A DNA stretch of 64,000 bases from Adiantum capillus-veneris (GCA_014529385.2 CM043942.1:105305141-105369140); one strand, 5' to 3'; shown: positions 36,146-48,247, numbered from the stretch's first letter. The notes: generated by a model from the sequence alone, not told the origin. Made by a program: numbers and translations.

Positions 36146-37735
36146 CGGTGCCCTATATAGGCCATGCCTTGCTACTAATATTAGGGACCCTCTATACCGC
36201 ATGTCCATCCTGACCCTTAGCCTGCCCGATCTTACCCTAGGCCTAAAATTACTCCCCCCTTGGAGAAGCGTTTTCATCCTCAAAAAAAAAAATTTGGTTG
36301 TATTTTCATAAGAACACTAATGTTTTTCACAGTGGCATCCTTCATAGATCGAGCTGCACGTTTGAATGGAACACGGTTCAGTAGGAGGTTCAATGAAATA
36401 AAAAATAACATCTTGATTTTCCACATTGTTGTCCCTTTGCAACCGTCTTGTGTAATCGGCTCATATCCAACATAGCGTGTAGATTCCATTTAAAAGTCAC
36501 TTGAGTATGCTAAGTTATCACAACTAACGTGTACCCAAAAGAGTGCCTCTTTTCACTTTCCATGAAAGTAACTGGCTCACGTAACTCATCAGCAAAGTAT
36601 AAGTCCTTAGACTTACTATCAATTTTCATGAGTAAACAACCCCACTATAACTAGTGTTCAAGGTTGAGAACCTGACTTACACATGAAGAGACTAAACCTA
36701 GTTGTAAACATGCTTTACCTTATGGTAAGAAAACTCCAACTAGAGCGATACATGCTTTTTTAATTGAATTTCTTGGTACTAACGTATGCGCTCTGCATAT
36801 CCTTTAGCACAAGAGTACACTTGTAATCTGTCTATCTCCTTTGGATAAATGAGAGTACTAAGGTGTGTTTCCCCACCATTTACAAACAGTCTTTCAAACT
36901 GACAACTAAACAGGGATCATAATGCCTTACAACATGAGTGAGGAATCAACAATGTTATAAATAACCATCTTGGTTAATTTGGAAGATCCACAAGCACCCA
37001 AACCGAGCCATGACCTCTATTGGTGATTGTTAGATCTATGTCATGAATGTGCATGCCACTCCAAATCAGCCTTTGCTAAACACTAAGGCCCATAAGACCT
37101 AGTGAAAGCATGCATTTAGCAAAAAAAGATCCAAACCTACATATCCATGATCATACTTGCCAATACTTATGGAGAATATGATGCTCATATCACACAGGAA
37201 AGAGGAGTGTAAATAGTTCTGAAAAGAAACTAAATGCTTTCTACTGCAATCATTTGTAAGCCTTGCTAAAACATTTGAACCATAATAGAATGCCAAGCAT
37301 AAGTCAGGTACAAACATTGAAACATTTTCATTAGCAACAAATAGCCTTGCTATATGCATAAACAACTATCTATTAATTTTGTTTAGTAGCACTTGTAACC
37401 TTAACAAGTCGTCCTAAGCATCCGACAATTTATGAGCACTAAAATTGTTCTTGATACTACGTGCTCAAAATGGTCTATAAAACGGAGTTGACCAGCACCT
37501 AGGGACTTTGTCACGACAGATAATTGAAATAGCGGACGCAAGTGTCAGTCCCAAAGACTTATATTCTCCACATGTGGAATATGTCTCAGATAAGAATGTA
37601 TGTAAGAAGAACGTCATTCAAGTACGAGATGTCCTCGTATGTAGAGGTAACCGCAAACCATCTGCGACGTGAGAGAGAGGGACCCTCATTAACGAGTTTT
37701 ACCATACATCAAGCGAACTTTATCGATCAAATGGA
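36146..37735 (-). repeat. Inverted-repeat element R, right copy
   Basis: The minus-strand counterpart of 28900-36140 without the C1 insertion. It carries the same polypurine-like block (36248-36265) and a U3-like piece with a CCTATATAGGG box, meeting the left copy tail to tail near 36143. The two copies are diverged, with many substitutions and indels, so the foldback is old. No usable reading frame. Confidence 0.75.
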
Positions 37736-38229
37736 AAAACCAAGCAAGACTCACCATAGAGATTGGATGCTCAAAGTAATTGAACACTAGTTTTAGACAA
37801 GATATCCTCCCCTCTCTCCATGTCGAGGGTGTGGAGCCAAGATTGTAACACATTGCATGCCTTAAGTAGGTGTTTGCCGAAAGGTGCATTCTTTTAATTG
37901 GATGAATTTTGGTTAAAGTCTACCATATGAGTAGGTCACTCTAAATGGAGCATGTAAATCTTGCTAGCCCAAGTGTAGGCACACCATTGAACACCACTCC
38001 CTCTTCGTGATTTTTTGTGGAGCTGCAATCGTGAGAATAGTGGCATACATTACATACATTCCCTATGACTCTCCTCCAAGGCTCAACTGTCTAGCAAGAA
38101 GAAAGAATCTAAACAACATGAAGAAACAACAAAATTCTTTTTCCTTGGCACAAATTTATCCATATGTTGCTGGCAAGAGAAAGTGGTGGCATGCAATGTG
38201 GTGTGGTTTTAGATGCTTTTAGTTGCAAA

Positions 38230-38239
<10 letters not shown>

Positions 38240-38276
<37 letters not shown>
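38240..38276. repeat. (CT)n microsatellite
   Basis: About 18 CT units, preceded by an imperfect stretch from 38231. Confidence 0.9.
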
Positions 38277-38278
<2 letters not shown>

Positions 38279-38474
38279 CCATTTTATCACCCTCTTATAT
38301 TGGGCACCCATTTTATCAATGGTCACACATACCCCACATAGTTCCAACTAGTAGCACTTCTAGATCCATTTTACTATCTCCTTTTTGTACCAAGATATGG
38401 TATCAAATTCACAAGGTTGTAATGGATTGGTCTCGTAGGTCATTTTGGCCTTTTAAAGGAGTTTATATATCATT

Positions 38475-38478
<4 letters not shown>

Positions 38479-38545
<67 letters not shown>
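38479..38545. repeat. (CT)n microsatellite, 67 bp
   Basis: About 33 uninterrupted CT units. Confidence 0.95.
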
Positions 38546-38547
<2 letters not shown>

Positions 38548-39138
38548 GTGGAGAAAATTTATCTTTGCAAGTTATAAGAGGGTTTGGGCATGCAAGACGT
38601 TTTGTCAAATCTTATTTTGTTGCTCATAAGAAAAGGTGACGTAAATGCTAGGCCAAAACCAAGGGACAACGACGGCAACAATAGCAAGCTAAAACTAAGA
38701 ACTAAAGTTGGCGGCAATCTTTGTCGTCCAGAAATGGCGGTAAACGCATTGTCACCATGCAACACCTCAATATCTGTAATGCACCTACCAAAATGACTTG
38801 GCAATTGACGACACTGCCTGCCTCCCAACCCAATTACACCTTACAACCACGTGTCTCTACCAATAGTGAACCCTCGACACCATGTAATGACCCCAAGCCA
38901 TGCAAAAGGCTGTCGTTCATGATGATAAGGGGAAGTGGCATCGATGGTCAAGGGTTGCTCATCAATGTGGATGGCAGCATAAAGCAATGGGTAGAGAAGG
39001 TAGCGATTGCCACATGTAGATGTTATAGCTGCTTACGGACAAGCTGTGTTGCAATATTCATAGCTAGGGCTAAGCCGAGCTTGATGGACGGAGCACTATG
39101 GCTGGGTCAGCGGATCATGCTCTTCTTGTTCTAAAAGC

Positions 39139-39197
39139 ATGGGACAGTCCATGAAACTATTTTGTGCCGGCGTGGGATAGTTCATGGACTGTCCCAT
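39139..39197. other. Perfect 17-bp inverted repeat (hairpin)
   Basis: Arms atgggacagtccatgaa (39139-39155) and its exact reverse complement (39181-39197) flank a 25-bp loop. Confidence 0.85.
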
Positions 39198-39574
39198 CTA
39201 TACTAACTCTAGAACATATATGGCTCATCTTCAAAAAAATTTATAGATTTTGTGGTTGCGATTGCTTTCTCAAGTTTCAATCATCATAGGAACCATGGAG
39301 ATGATATCTAGGGCCTCGTGTAGGCGTGTAAAGGGGCAACCACTGGCTCGATAGATAGAAGCACAGAGATGGTACCAATGGTCTTCGGTAGGCATGCAAA
39401 GTGATAGCCACTTGCTACTCATCAGTAGGGATCTTGTGACATAAGAGATAAAATATGGAGGAGGGTCCATGCTAATTAAAGGCCTTATACAATGGGAAGC
39501 AATCAAGATGCAGCATGTCATAGGCAAATGGCAGATAATGGACTTTGATTGAATGGGCGAAGGGGGACTCAGAT

Positions 39575-39658
<84 letters not shown>
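39575..39658. repeat. (TG)n-(GA)n compound microsatellite
   Basis: About 30 TG units pass into about 12 GA units. Confidence 0.95.
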
Positions 39659-39766
39659 TTTTCAATTTCCAATCCTTTTAAGTCATAGAGTTCACTCATC
39701 ATCAACTCAAAGCAAATATAGATAAGGTTCTCAAACTTTAAAACTAGGCCTTCCTACTTATCACAA

Positions 39767-40677
39767 TGTTTGAGGATAGATCAAACGGGCGCCCAATTGG
39801 TCGGACACGTAGCCGGACACCACATTTGTACTCTATTACTTTTTCGAGCTAGTGTAGTAATACTCTGTGTAAATCCTGATTCCAGAGTAGTGGATCAATC
39901 CCCTGAGTTGTAATGCTGTAATGATATTTGTAAAGGTCCGTGTGAGCCGACCATTGGCCATTTAGAAATCCCTAGGTATAAAGGTCAATAACCTTAATGT
40001 GAAAGGAGGCTTATCTTTAGGAGAAGAAAGAGATCTAATGTACGTACGCTCGAGCTACGAGCTGCTCCACCTTGTAACCATCGTAGTTAATGAATGGGTA
40101 ATCAATTTTCAAATGTGAAACTTGCATTGTGTTCCTTTCTCTTTGCTCTTTAATTCAAGTATAAGCATTGTCAGTTGTTTGTCGTTCGTGACTACGTGTC
40201 TGTGAGTTGTAATTGCATATTTGAGTGCTTAAATCATTGTTTATAATCGTTTTGACCATAGGAGAGTGTTCTTAGACCATAGGATGACATTTCTAGCATG
40301 TTCTGTTGCAATTTTCAAGACCTTTTTCATGATGGATCGTGATTTTGATACCTTGTTGGATTGCAAGAAGACTTGGTAGGATTGTGCCCTAGGTGTCCTA
40401 GACCTCCTCCTAAAGTTCGGTTGCATTTCGAGTCCATTCAAGTGCTGAAATGGCATGGTGACCTAGAGTTGTGAGAAAGGACATAGGCAGATTTCCCTGA
40501 TAATTGAGTGTTGGTTTGCTTGTTAAGCTAGTGTGTTTGCTTGTTTAGGTTTACTTCTTGAGATTGATGATCTCATAGAGCCTCCATGCCCCATCCGAGT
40601 CACTTTCCCTGAGTATTGACATTATGTTAGTGCCAGAAAGTTGTGCTATAGACGTCCGTCACGGCGACCTGCTAACA
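39767..40677 (+). mobile_element. LTR, same family as 785-1684
   Basis: 911 bp from TGTTTGAGG to GCTAACA, collinear with the reverse complement of 785-1684, with a TATAAAGG box at 39977-39984. It is followed directly by the middle of a second LTR of the family rather than by a primer site. It may be a solo LTR or half of a recombined pair. Confidence 0.85.
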
Positions 40678-40780
40678 TTGTTGGACTGTGACCAGACTTT
40701 GTAGGATAGTGCCCGTAGGTGTCCTAGACCTCCTTCTAAAGTTTTGTTGCATTTCGAGTCCGTTCGAGTGCCGAAATGGC
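40678..40780 (+). mobile_element. Second LTR of the family, first piece
   Basis: Matches the internal LTR stretch that begins near 40356 of the preceding LTR (ttgttgga). Its 5' half is missing, and it is cut at 40780 by the solo LTR insertion. Confidence 0.75.
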
Positions 40781-41770
40781 TGTTAGCAGCAGCTAACACA
40801 GTCTACACCAAGTATGCATCAAGCGGGAGATATCTATGGTTGTGCATAATATTTCCAACACACTTTGTATAAGTCTTGGGCTCACTTGGAGTTCCAAAGT
40901 TGTATATGGTAGTTTGAGGGCTCAAGCTTAAACCCATAGTAGAAGGGATTGTGGTGAAAGCCCTTAAAAGGAAGCCTTGAGGCAAGGAGGCTTCATTCTT
41001 GAGTATCCACTTTTGAGCCAAGGACGCTTCATTCTTGAGTATCCACTTTTGAGGATCCACTTTTAAGAGCTCCCTCTCTCTAAAGTGTTCACTCTTTGGC
41101 CTAGCCTTGAGCTTAATGTCTATGCTTGAGAGACTAGTGCTAACCATTGTAATTAGAGTAAGCTCTTTTTTATTAATATAATCCTTATTTTCTCATTAGT
41201 CTCTTCTTCTCTACATTTCATCTTGTCATGACGTAGTATTACACTTTCATTATTCTAGATTTGAGAGATGTATGTACTTCTTGCTATTACCACTCTTATC
41301 TCTCTACGAGCAATTGATTTGTGATATTTAGCATCACAAATTAGGTTGATTAAGTTGGGTCTTAATCTTCTAATTTGTGTGTGTGCCCTATTCTTTGCTT
41401 GTGTGTAGATAGGTTTTATGAACCTCTAGCACCATTCACCTCGTGTGTGTAAGCTATTGATGAAGTGTCGTAATTGACATGTAGTAAGTAGTGTGTGCTT
41501 GTCATCAGTGTGCTTGAAGTTTCTAGTCTATGGCAAGTCAGACTTCGGTGGGCTTGATGTGTGTAGGAGATTAATTGATTAGTGATTAGAGTAGGTTTAG
41601 AGTTAGTCTTGCCATGGCTAATCTCTACTTGCAATGGAGAGGTGATCTCTTGAATCCTCTATCCTATTTATCCAATGCTCGTGCTTCCATGCCCTAGCCG
41701 GGTTGCCGGATCCACGGATTTGATAATTTTGTGTGGGTGCGATTAGGTCGTGCTACAACGCCTCCCTACA
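40781..41770. mobile_element. Solo LTR of an unrelated element
   Basis: 990 bp with TGTTAGCAGC at one end and CTCCCTACA at the other, flanked by the 5-bp duplication atggc (40776-40780 and 41771-41775). The interrupted host LTR rejoins cleanly when it is removed. No internal region, primer site or polypurine tract is present, so it is a solo LTR, presumably left by LTR-LTR recombination. It contains a 36-bp tandem duplication at 40981-41052. Orientation is not settled. Confidence 0.85.
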
Positions 41771-42001
41771 ATGGCGTGGTGACCTAGAGTTGTGAGAAAG
41801 GACAAAAGCAGATTTCCCTGATCATTGAGTGTTGGTTTTCTTGTAGACTTGTTGTATTTTCTTGTTAAGGTTCACTTCTTGAGATTGACGATCTCGAAGA
41901 GTCTCCGTGCCCCATCTGAGTCACTTTCCCTGAGTATTGACATTGTGTTAGAGCCAGAAAGCTATGTTGCAGACGTTCATCGTGGTGACCTGCGAACATT
42001 C
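41771..42001 (+). mobile_element. Second LTR of the family, 3' piece
   Basis: Continues the LTR from 40780 to its GCGAACA end, closely matching 40455-40677. Confidence 0.8.
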
Positions 42002-42023
42002 GCATTGTTGCCGAGGATGTCGG
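42002..42023 (+). other. Degraded tRNA-Asp-type primer site
   Basis: The stretch containing GTTGCCGAGGATG follows the LTR end and aligns with the tRNA-Asp primer site used by 767-783 and 24857-24873, with several mismatches. Confidence 0.5.
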
Positions 42024-42059
42024 GTCTGTCGCATCTGAAGAGAGAAAACCACACTCTCT

Positions 42060-43287
42060 AAAGACTTTGCCATCTTTCATAGGAGAACACGAGACAAAAT
42101 CGAAGGTTAAAATGGTACCTTCTCAGTGGAAAGACACACCAAAAATGATGGATACCAAGAGCTTGCATGAATCGATGTCTTCTCCTATACAATGCACACT
42201 TTATCTCTCAGAGCTACTAAAAATTAGACCGCATCTATGGGACCAAATGAGCAAAAACCTAAAAAACATGGGGTTGAAAATCCCTTCACATGACCAACTT
42301 GCGTAAAAAAACATGGATGACACCTTGCTTAGGAATCCACGAACAAATCCGGTACCAGTAAATAAGTTGGGTGACTACTGTGAAGGAGAAGAAGGAAACA
42401 CCACCTTACCACTCAAGTACAAAACAGTAAATACAGTTGCTATATTAGATAGTGGGGCAGGAATTGCCATTTCAACCAAAGAGATATGGAAAAAATGGGG
42501 AAAGCCTGCTCTTACGAAAACTCGAATGAAACTGCAATTAGCAGATGGATACGTTGAGAAACCGATAGGAATATTAGAACAAATCATTGTATCCTCGTGT
42601 GGCATAGAGTATGAGCACACCTTTTCCATAATGAATTTTGATGAGAGTAGCAACTTTGATATCAAATTGGGTAGACCATTCATGTGTCAGCTCAAAATGG
42701 TACAAAACTGGGGCTATGACTATATCTACTTAAGACACAAAGAAATTAATACAAAAATCATTGTTGAAGATCATAGTTATAGAGATGTAGAATGAACCCC
42801 GGGGGAAGAATAAAACTCCACAATTGATTTCGAAAGCAAAGCGCATATTTGGATGTACAAAGCTCCTCAGAGTGTAAGTCTGAGAAAGGAGGATTGTATT
42901 CTTAATCGACCTGTGGAGGACACACACTATATTCTAGAACCATTTCCAGAGGAGTTATTTGAACCCTTTGGATGGGGTCAAAGTCTTGCCACTCTTGATG
43001 TCTGCATAAATGAGGTGACCAACACCAAATTTTGCGATGAAGATGGCTATGATATAACTCCCTTGGTTACGATAAAGGTATTGAAGGAAGCTAATGAAGT
43101 TTGTGAGTGTGAAAGCAGAAAAAGTGGAACAGATAGCTATGTCATGGAGCATGATGCCAAAGTGCACATGAAGGAAGCAGAGCAATTACGAGAATATGTC
43201 ATCATTGACATACCTGAAGAATCGACAAAATATGTTTCAACGAAGCCGACTATAGAAAAAGTACAAATACAAGTAGATGAAGAGTAA
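42060..43287 (+). pseudogene. Gag C-terminus, protease and post-protease remnant (G5)
   Basis: Plus-strand frames 42067-42306, 42313-42795 and 42853-43287 give the end of Gag, a retropepsin (ILDSGAGIAISTK near residue 50, then IKLGRPFM) and a post-protease block. Around the protease, PVNKLGDYCEGEEGNTTLPL parallels PINELGQYFEGDKSN of the 9-kb element, and the following WGYDYIYLRHKE parallels its WSKNHVYLQF. The post-protease part (WGQSLATLDVCIN, then DGYDITPLV) weakly matches the same place in that element. No RT follows before 43300. Most of Gag is deleted, since the primer-site remnant is only 40 bp upstream. Two stops, at 42793 and about 42811, break the frame. Confidence 0.8.
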
Positions 43288-44940
43288 AGTTTCCAAGTTT
43301 AATGTCACATGTTCAGCAAATGCAAGATCAAAAGAAGAACATGGACAAGGAAGAAGATCGCATGTCTCCTACGACAATCAAATTTAGCATAAGCGGAGAA
43401 ACAGGACTCAAATTCACATGTTTAGTTGTGATAGATCCAAAAGCAACAAAGAATTAGCCTAGACAATTTAAGCAAGCACACATTTTGTATCACGTTTTTG
43501 ACAAGATTTGCTCAAAAAAATGTCTTGCTTGGCTTTTTTCACTCGGGATCTGAATCTCCCCTCATTAACTTTGCTCCACATTGATTAAACCAAACTCCTT
43601 GAGTTCCTACACCATGTTGTATCCCATGTGACAACATGTGCCAAATAAAACCCTACAAATAGGTCCATAGCAGCATAATGCAGAAATGTATTTGAGATAC
43701 TGCGGCCCAAACTTTTGTGTCTCTGAAGAGCAAAAGGGATGAAAGCATTCAAGCTTATTCATCTGACTTGAAAAATTCAAGCAAAGCAGATTCAAAACGG
43801 GAATAAAACCGAATCATATTCATACCTAGAGGTTGAACATAACATTCACTTACTCGTAGGCACATGCACTTTGCAAACCTGAAAGATACAACTGGAAAAA
43901 TGTCTTACCGTAAAACCAACCTTAAAGAGGTAATATATTGGTGACCTGTCGAACACTAAATGAAGGATTAGTGAAAAACAAGCAATAGAAATTGGTAACC
44001 CTAGGTGTTGCCTTTGCAATCCAAACCCCTTGGTTAGCTTTTGCAATGTCAAATGCTTGGTTAGACTTTGCATGAAAACTGCTCAACCTAGCAGACAACG
44101 GTGATGAACACAATCTTCCGTGATCAAAAGTGTTTGTTACCAACAGAGAAAATTGAATTTGTCCACTACCCCTTGGTAGACTTCTTTCCTTGAAAGTACA
44201 ATTGTGCTGAGCTCAAATCATGACTCTCAACACCGATGGAGTGATTGTGTATTAGATGGGTCATACCCTTGAAAATACCACCTAGAAACATAATCAATGT
44301 TGTAACTAAGCAACTGATCGTTTGCAGTTGGGGAATCTTATTCACAACTAAGTCATGAGAGAATCTTCTTCTTCCATGAACAGAGGAGAAAGATATGAAA
44401 TACCCCCAAAGAAATTAGTTATACCAGATTTTCTCAGGTATCTACACAAGAGATTACCTGCATGGAGGCTCTCTTAATCTATTCATGTCCTGCCATGAAT
44501 CCCTTGCTTGATAGCTAGGTCATGCCTACTTGCTACCCATAAAGACCGTCATTTGGATTGGCTGGACCTTGTGCATAGAGCCAATGTTGGAAAGTGCTCA
44601 CCGATGTAAAAATATACAACAATCAAAAGCCCATCTATCAGCCTCAATTCTTCTTGGACAGAGTAGCTGATGTTATTGTGGAAGCGTAAACAATGATGGA
44701 GTGAATGTACTGCCATCTAATTTTCATGACATACATGCATATCAAAAAAATAGATTGAGAACCCCATGGCTTCAATGATAGTCTCAACCATGTGAGTTCC
44801 TGCTATACGTGTACGATTACACTGACATGGATACATCACAGTGCATCGTTGCCAAACGTAATTTGTGACCTTATATCCACTTAGTGCTACATATATGTGC
44901 CATTATCCTTGACCTGAAGTCAATTGATATTGCATTGGCA
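43288..44940. other. Anonymous DNA
   Basis: No coding frame with recognisable motifs and no clear repeat. Confidence 0.5.
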
Positions 44941-44945
44941 CATAA

Positions 44946-45813
44946 TGTCATAAACACTCATATCTAATACTCCCAAATGATTTTCTCATGTTAAACTGGT
45001 CATTTAATATGGGGAAGTACCAAGAGAGTAAAAGCTAGAATACTGGTAAGGTTGTAGACCAGTCTCTGTGTCAGGGATCCAAAGGAGAAAAAATAGGGAT
45101 CAAAAGGGGGATAGCCTGCAAAAGAGCGATGTGCTACAATGGGGCTTAAAAGACCTAAGGTTCAGCTCCATTAAGACTTCCATAGGCTAAGGTTCCAAAA
45201 ATTAAATCTTTTGTCCAATGGCCAACGCTTAGAGGAATTGGATGGTCATGGGAAGACTAAAAAGTCTTCCCACATCCCTAGGAAGGAGGGGGCGAGCCCA
45301 TTTTGTAGGGGATGAGAGAGAAACACACACACACACACACACACCCCAGGGCTTCGCCTTTACACAAAGGGAATACTGGACACATGTCAAGCTCCTAGGC
45401 CAGTTGCCCCCAACCTCCTCTCAAATCCTATTGGATGGCCATAGAGGTGGACCAATGAGAATTAGGCTAGAGTAAATTTAGTCTAATCAATTTAAAAATG
45501 CTTGACAAAAGAACCAATGGAAATTAAGGTCCCTATAAGACTATTGGACAGTCTACCAAGGGGTCCCAACAGCCCAATGGCTTGCCTGATTCCTATTGGC
45601 CAGAAGACAAAAAGTTTCAATGAGAGTTTAAATGAATTATTTAAATACCTAAAGCTCTCACAAAAGGGGAAAGGGGGACACTTGTCAAAAGGCTATCAAC
45701 TATGATTCTAATTTGTGATTGGCTAAGCTTTACAGGAGCCAATGGGAGGCCATCATGAGCATTTAGCAAGACCCATGATGAGACAAGGGGCTGAATTTTA
45801 CTCATACACAATG

Positions 45814-45859
<46 letters not shown>

Positions 45860-46280
45860 CTCATGTGTGCAAGAAGAAGAGGCCTACACCAACAACTCTT
45901 GGCTTTGGAATGCAAATTCAACCAAGAGCCAAGCTTCAATGTCGTGCTCATCTACTCTACCATGCTAATTACTAAGCTAAGCTATGCTATTAGAGTGATT
46001 ATGTGAGGAGAATACTTATTTCTTGTTAGATACCTCTTCTTCCTCTCAATATATCCTCGTTCCCTGCTAGCTCTCACCACTTTTGAAGGTGTGTGAGGTC
46101 TTGGGACTAAGGCTAGGGACACTAGGTGTGTTTTTCAAGCATAATTTGGTGTATGAAGCTTCCGTCTTCATTACACCAACTAGTTTTATCATGGGAAAAC
46201 AAAGATTACACTGTACAAAAGTCTCCATTGATGGGAGAAGGTATAATACAAAGCCTTTATGGAGGGGGGGTCGGCTCCAT
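44946..46280 (+). mobile_element. 5' LTR of G3, 3' end missing
   Basis: Collinear with 51437-52790, starting TGTCATAAAC. After 46280 the two sequences part abruptly. (AC)n at 45322-45345 and (CA)n at 45815-45859 have counterparts in the other LTR. Confidence 0.88.
45815..45859. repeat. (CA)n microsatellite in the G3 5' LTR
   Basis: About 22 units; counterpart at 52305-52349 in the 3' LTR. Confidence 0.95.
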
Positions 46281-46380
46281 GAGTGCTTATCTTTGTATGT
46301 AAAGAGGAGTAGCAACTAGGGCTTGAAGTGCCAAAGTACAAGTAAAAGTTTACACCTAAAATTGGCTAGCCTCCTAGTGA

Positions 46381-47761
46381 GACTTCCAAAAGAGGACTCT
46401 CTCCAATAAGAGAAGAAGAAGAGGATCCTTACGAAGGACTTAAAAATCTACTACTCGATGACGCATCTCCTTCCCAAAGGAGAACTCAAGTTTCAACGGT
46501 AGAGCCCCCACCAAAAGAACGAGAAAGAAGAGAGTCTCCTGCCACCTCGATGGAGATGGCTCTACAAAGACAATGGGCAAAACACTCTCCAACACCCCCT
46601 AAATGTAGAAGATTATCACATACTTCTCTATACCATAATTCAAAGAGGGACGAGAGAAAACAAGAGAAGAAAAAGGCGAGAAAGAGGTCACCCTCTTCTC
46701 CATCTTCTTCATCCTCTTCCTCTTCTGAAGAAAGTGATAGTGCAGATAAGGAGGAACAAGGAAAGAAAAAGGCGTAAAAGAGGTCACCATCTTCTCCATC
46801 CTCCTCATACACTTCCTCTTCTGAATAAAGTGATGGTGCAGCTCTTGAATCACCTAAAAGAAGAGGCCATAGGAAATCCTATGCCACGTGGAAGAGGTCG
46901 TCCAAGCTCAAAAAATTCAAAGAGGGAGGAAAGCACATCTCTTTTCTTACCTATGATGGAACCTTTGGTGCCATAGACAAAGTCTTGGCCTTCATTCAAC
47001 AATTTGATGCGGCGTTTGGATATGAGGGCTTCACGGAGTCCTCTAAGCTACATCATGTAGCTATGCATTTTCAAAAGTCCGCCAGGCAATGGTGGCCTAG
47101 CCTACGAGCAAACGGTGAAGCTCCACGAACATGGAAAGCTTTAAGAGCTTCCATCATGAAGCAGTTTTTGGCTACCGATGCCAAAGACAAAGTACTCACT
47201 GAATGGCGAAGGTTGAAGCTCTCTCCCTATGAATCTATTCACAAATATGTAGACAAGTTTTGGGATTTACATCTCAAAGCCAATGTCTTCAAAAAGATGG
47301 ATTTTGGAGAGCAAAAACAACAATTTTGTACGCATTTAACTGAGGATATGGCGGAGTATGTTAACTCCCAAAGGCCATGCACCATATCTGTGGTCATACA
47401 CCATACCATGGTGGCTTCACAAATCAATTTCCAACAAGGGGCTAAGAGAAATCTTAAGCCCACAGAAAACAAGGACCGTAACGAGCCTAAGGGGAAGGAC
47501 AATGTCCAAAAGTCTCCCAAAGGCAATGCCAACAACAACAAAGCTAAGGAGAAGGGAGTTTATAAAGGCAAAAATAAACTCTCTCCTGAAGAGCTAGAGC
47601 GTTCTTGGAAAGATAACCATTGTTTCAAGTGCGGGGAGCATGGGCATGCCTATCGTGTTTGCCCCCACAAGAATACATGTAATGAGCCTCCTAGAGCTAC
47701 CTTGGTCGAAATTCAAGAAGAGGATGCTCATCACAAAGGATCTCCTCTATGCCATTCTTGA
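46381..47761 (+). pseudogene. Gag of G3
   Basis: The N-terminus seen in G2 (MADNN) is absent; the surviving frame starts in the middle of Gag. A Lys/Arg/Ser-rich segment is duplicated in tandem (96 bp), and two TAA stops fall in the second copy (about 46775 and 46826). The capsid part (FIQQFDAAFGYEGF, SARQWWPSL, LTEWRRLKLSPYESI) and IHHTMVASQINFQQGA match G2. A canonical zinc knuckle CFKCGEHGHAYRVC lies near 47622-47662. A TGA at 47759 separates Gag from protease. Confidence 0.88.
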
Positions 47762-48247
47762 GGAAAGGTAAGAGAACATGATGCTTTTATTCTCTTTGAC
47801 CCTGGTTCTACTCACAATTTCATATCCACAGAGTTGGCCACCAAGCTAGGCATCCAAGCCTATGAGATGGGAGATGTCCTACCTGTCGATGGTGCTTTAA
47901 AGGGGCAAGAAGCCTCAGTCACTCCCTTAATTGGGAAATTGATGCTCCATGTCCAAAGCTATGTGGACAAGGAGGATTTCTTTATCTCTCCTCTCAAGCA
48001 TGAGAATGTAATCCTAGGGGCACCATGGTTCGATCACATGGCTGCCAATGTTAAATTCCTTGAAAGGCAAATCTACTTTAGGTTCATGGAAAAAGATATG
48101 TACATAGATGCTAAGGAGTTGGGTAGTACCATACCTCTTGTACATAAGCAAGCCTTCAATAAATCAATAAAGAGATCTATTTCCGTGTACATGATTTTTG
48201 TTAAAGATCCTCAAAATGAATCTAATGCTTTAGCAAAAGAAATATAA
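47762..48247 (+). pseudogene. Aspartic protease of G3
   Basis: The active-site block is FILFDPGSTHNFIS, the D-x-G-S/T form typical of plant chromoviruses, followed by VILGAPWFDHMAAN. The active site itself looks intact. It is out of frame with RT: a frame change occurs between 48244 and 48260, ahead of the ELFNFLTGFQDVF linker. Confidence 0.88.

Larger units (their letters stand above)
37736..39766. other. Anonymous DNA with microsatellites
   Basis: No credible gene. Contains (CT)n at 38240-38276 and 38479-38545, (TG)n-(GA)n at 39575-39658 and a 17-bp hairpin at 39139-39197. The frames at 38584-39134 show no domain. Confidence 0.6.

Noticed and set aside
38584-39134. Plus-strand frames of 70 and 137 codons
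   Set aside because: Overlapping frames without recognisable motifs and no second copy.
45641-45975. Cys/Val- and Thr/His-rich open frames in the G3 LTRs, also 52238-52518 and 7308-7677
   Set aside because: Products of (CA)n tracts, not proteins.
46281-46375. Possible inverted piece of the LTR end (shared aggtgtaaa-type block with 52860)
   Set aside because: Only about 20 bases agree when reversed; chance cannot be excluded by eye.
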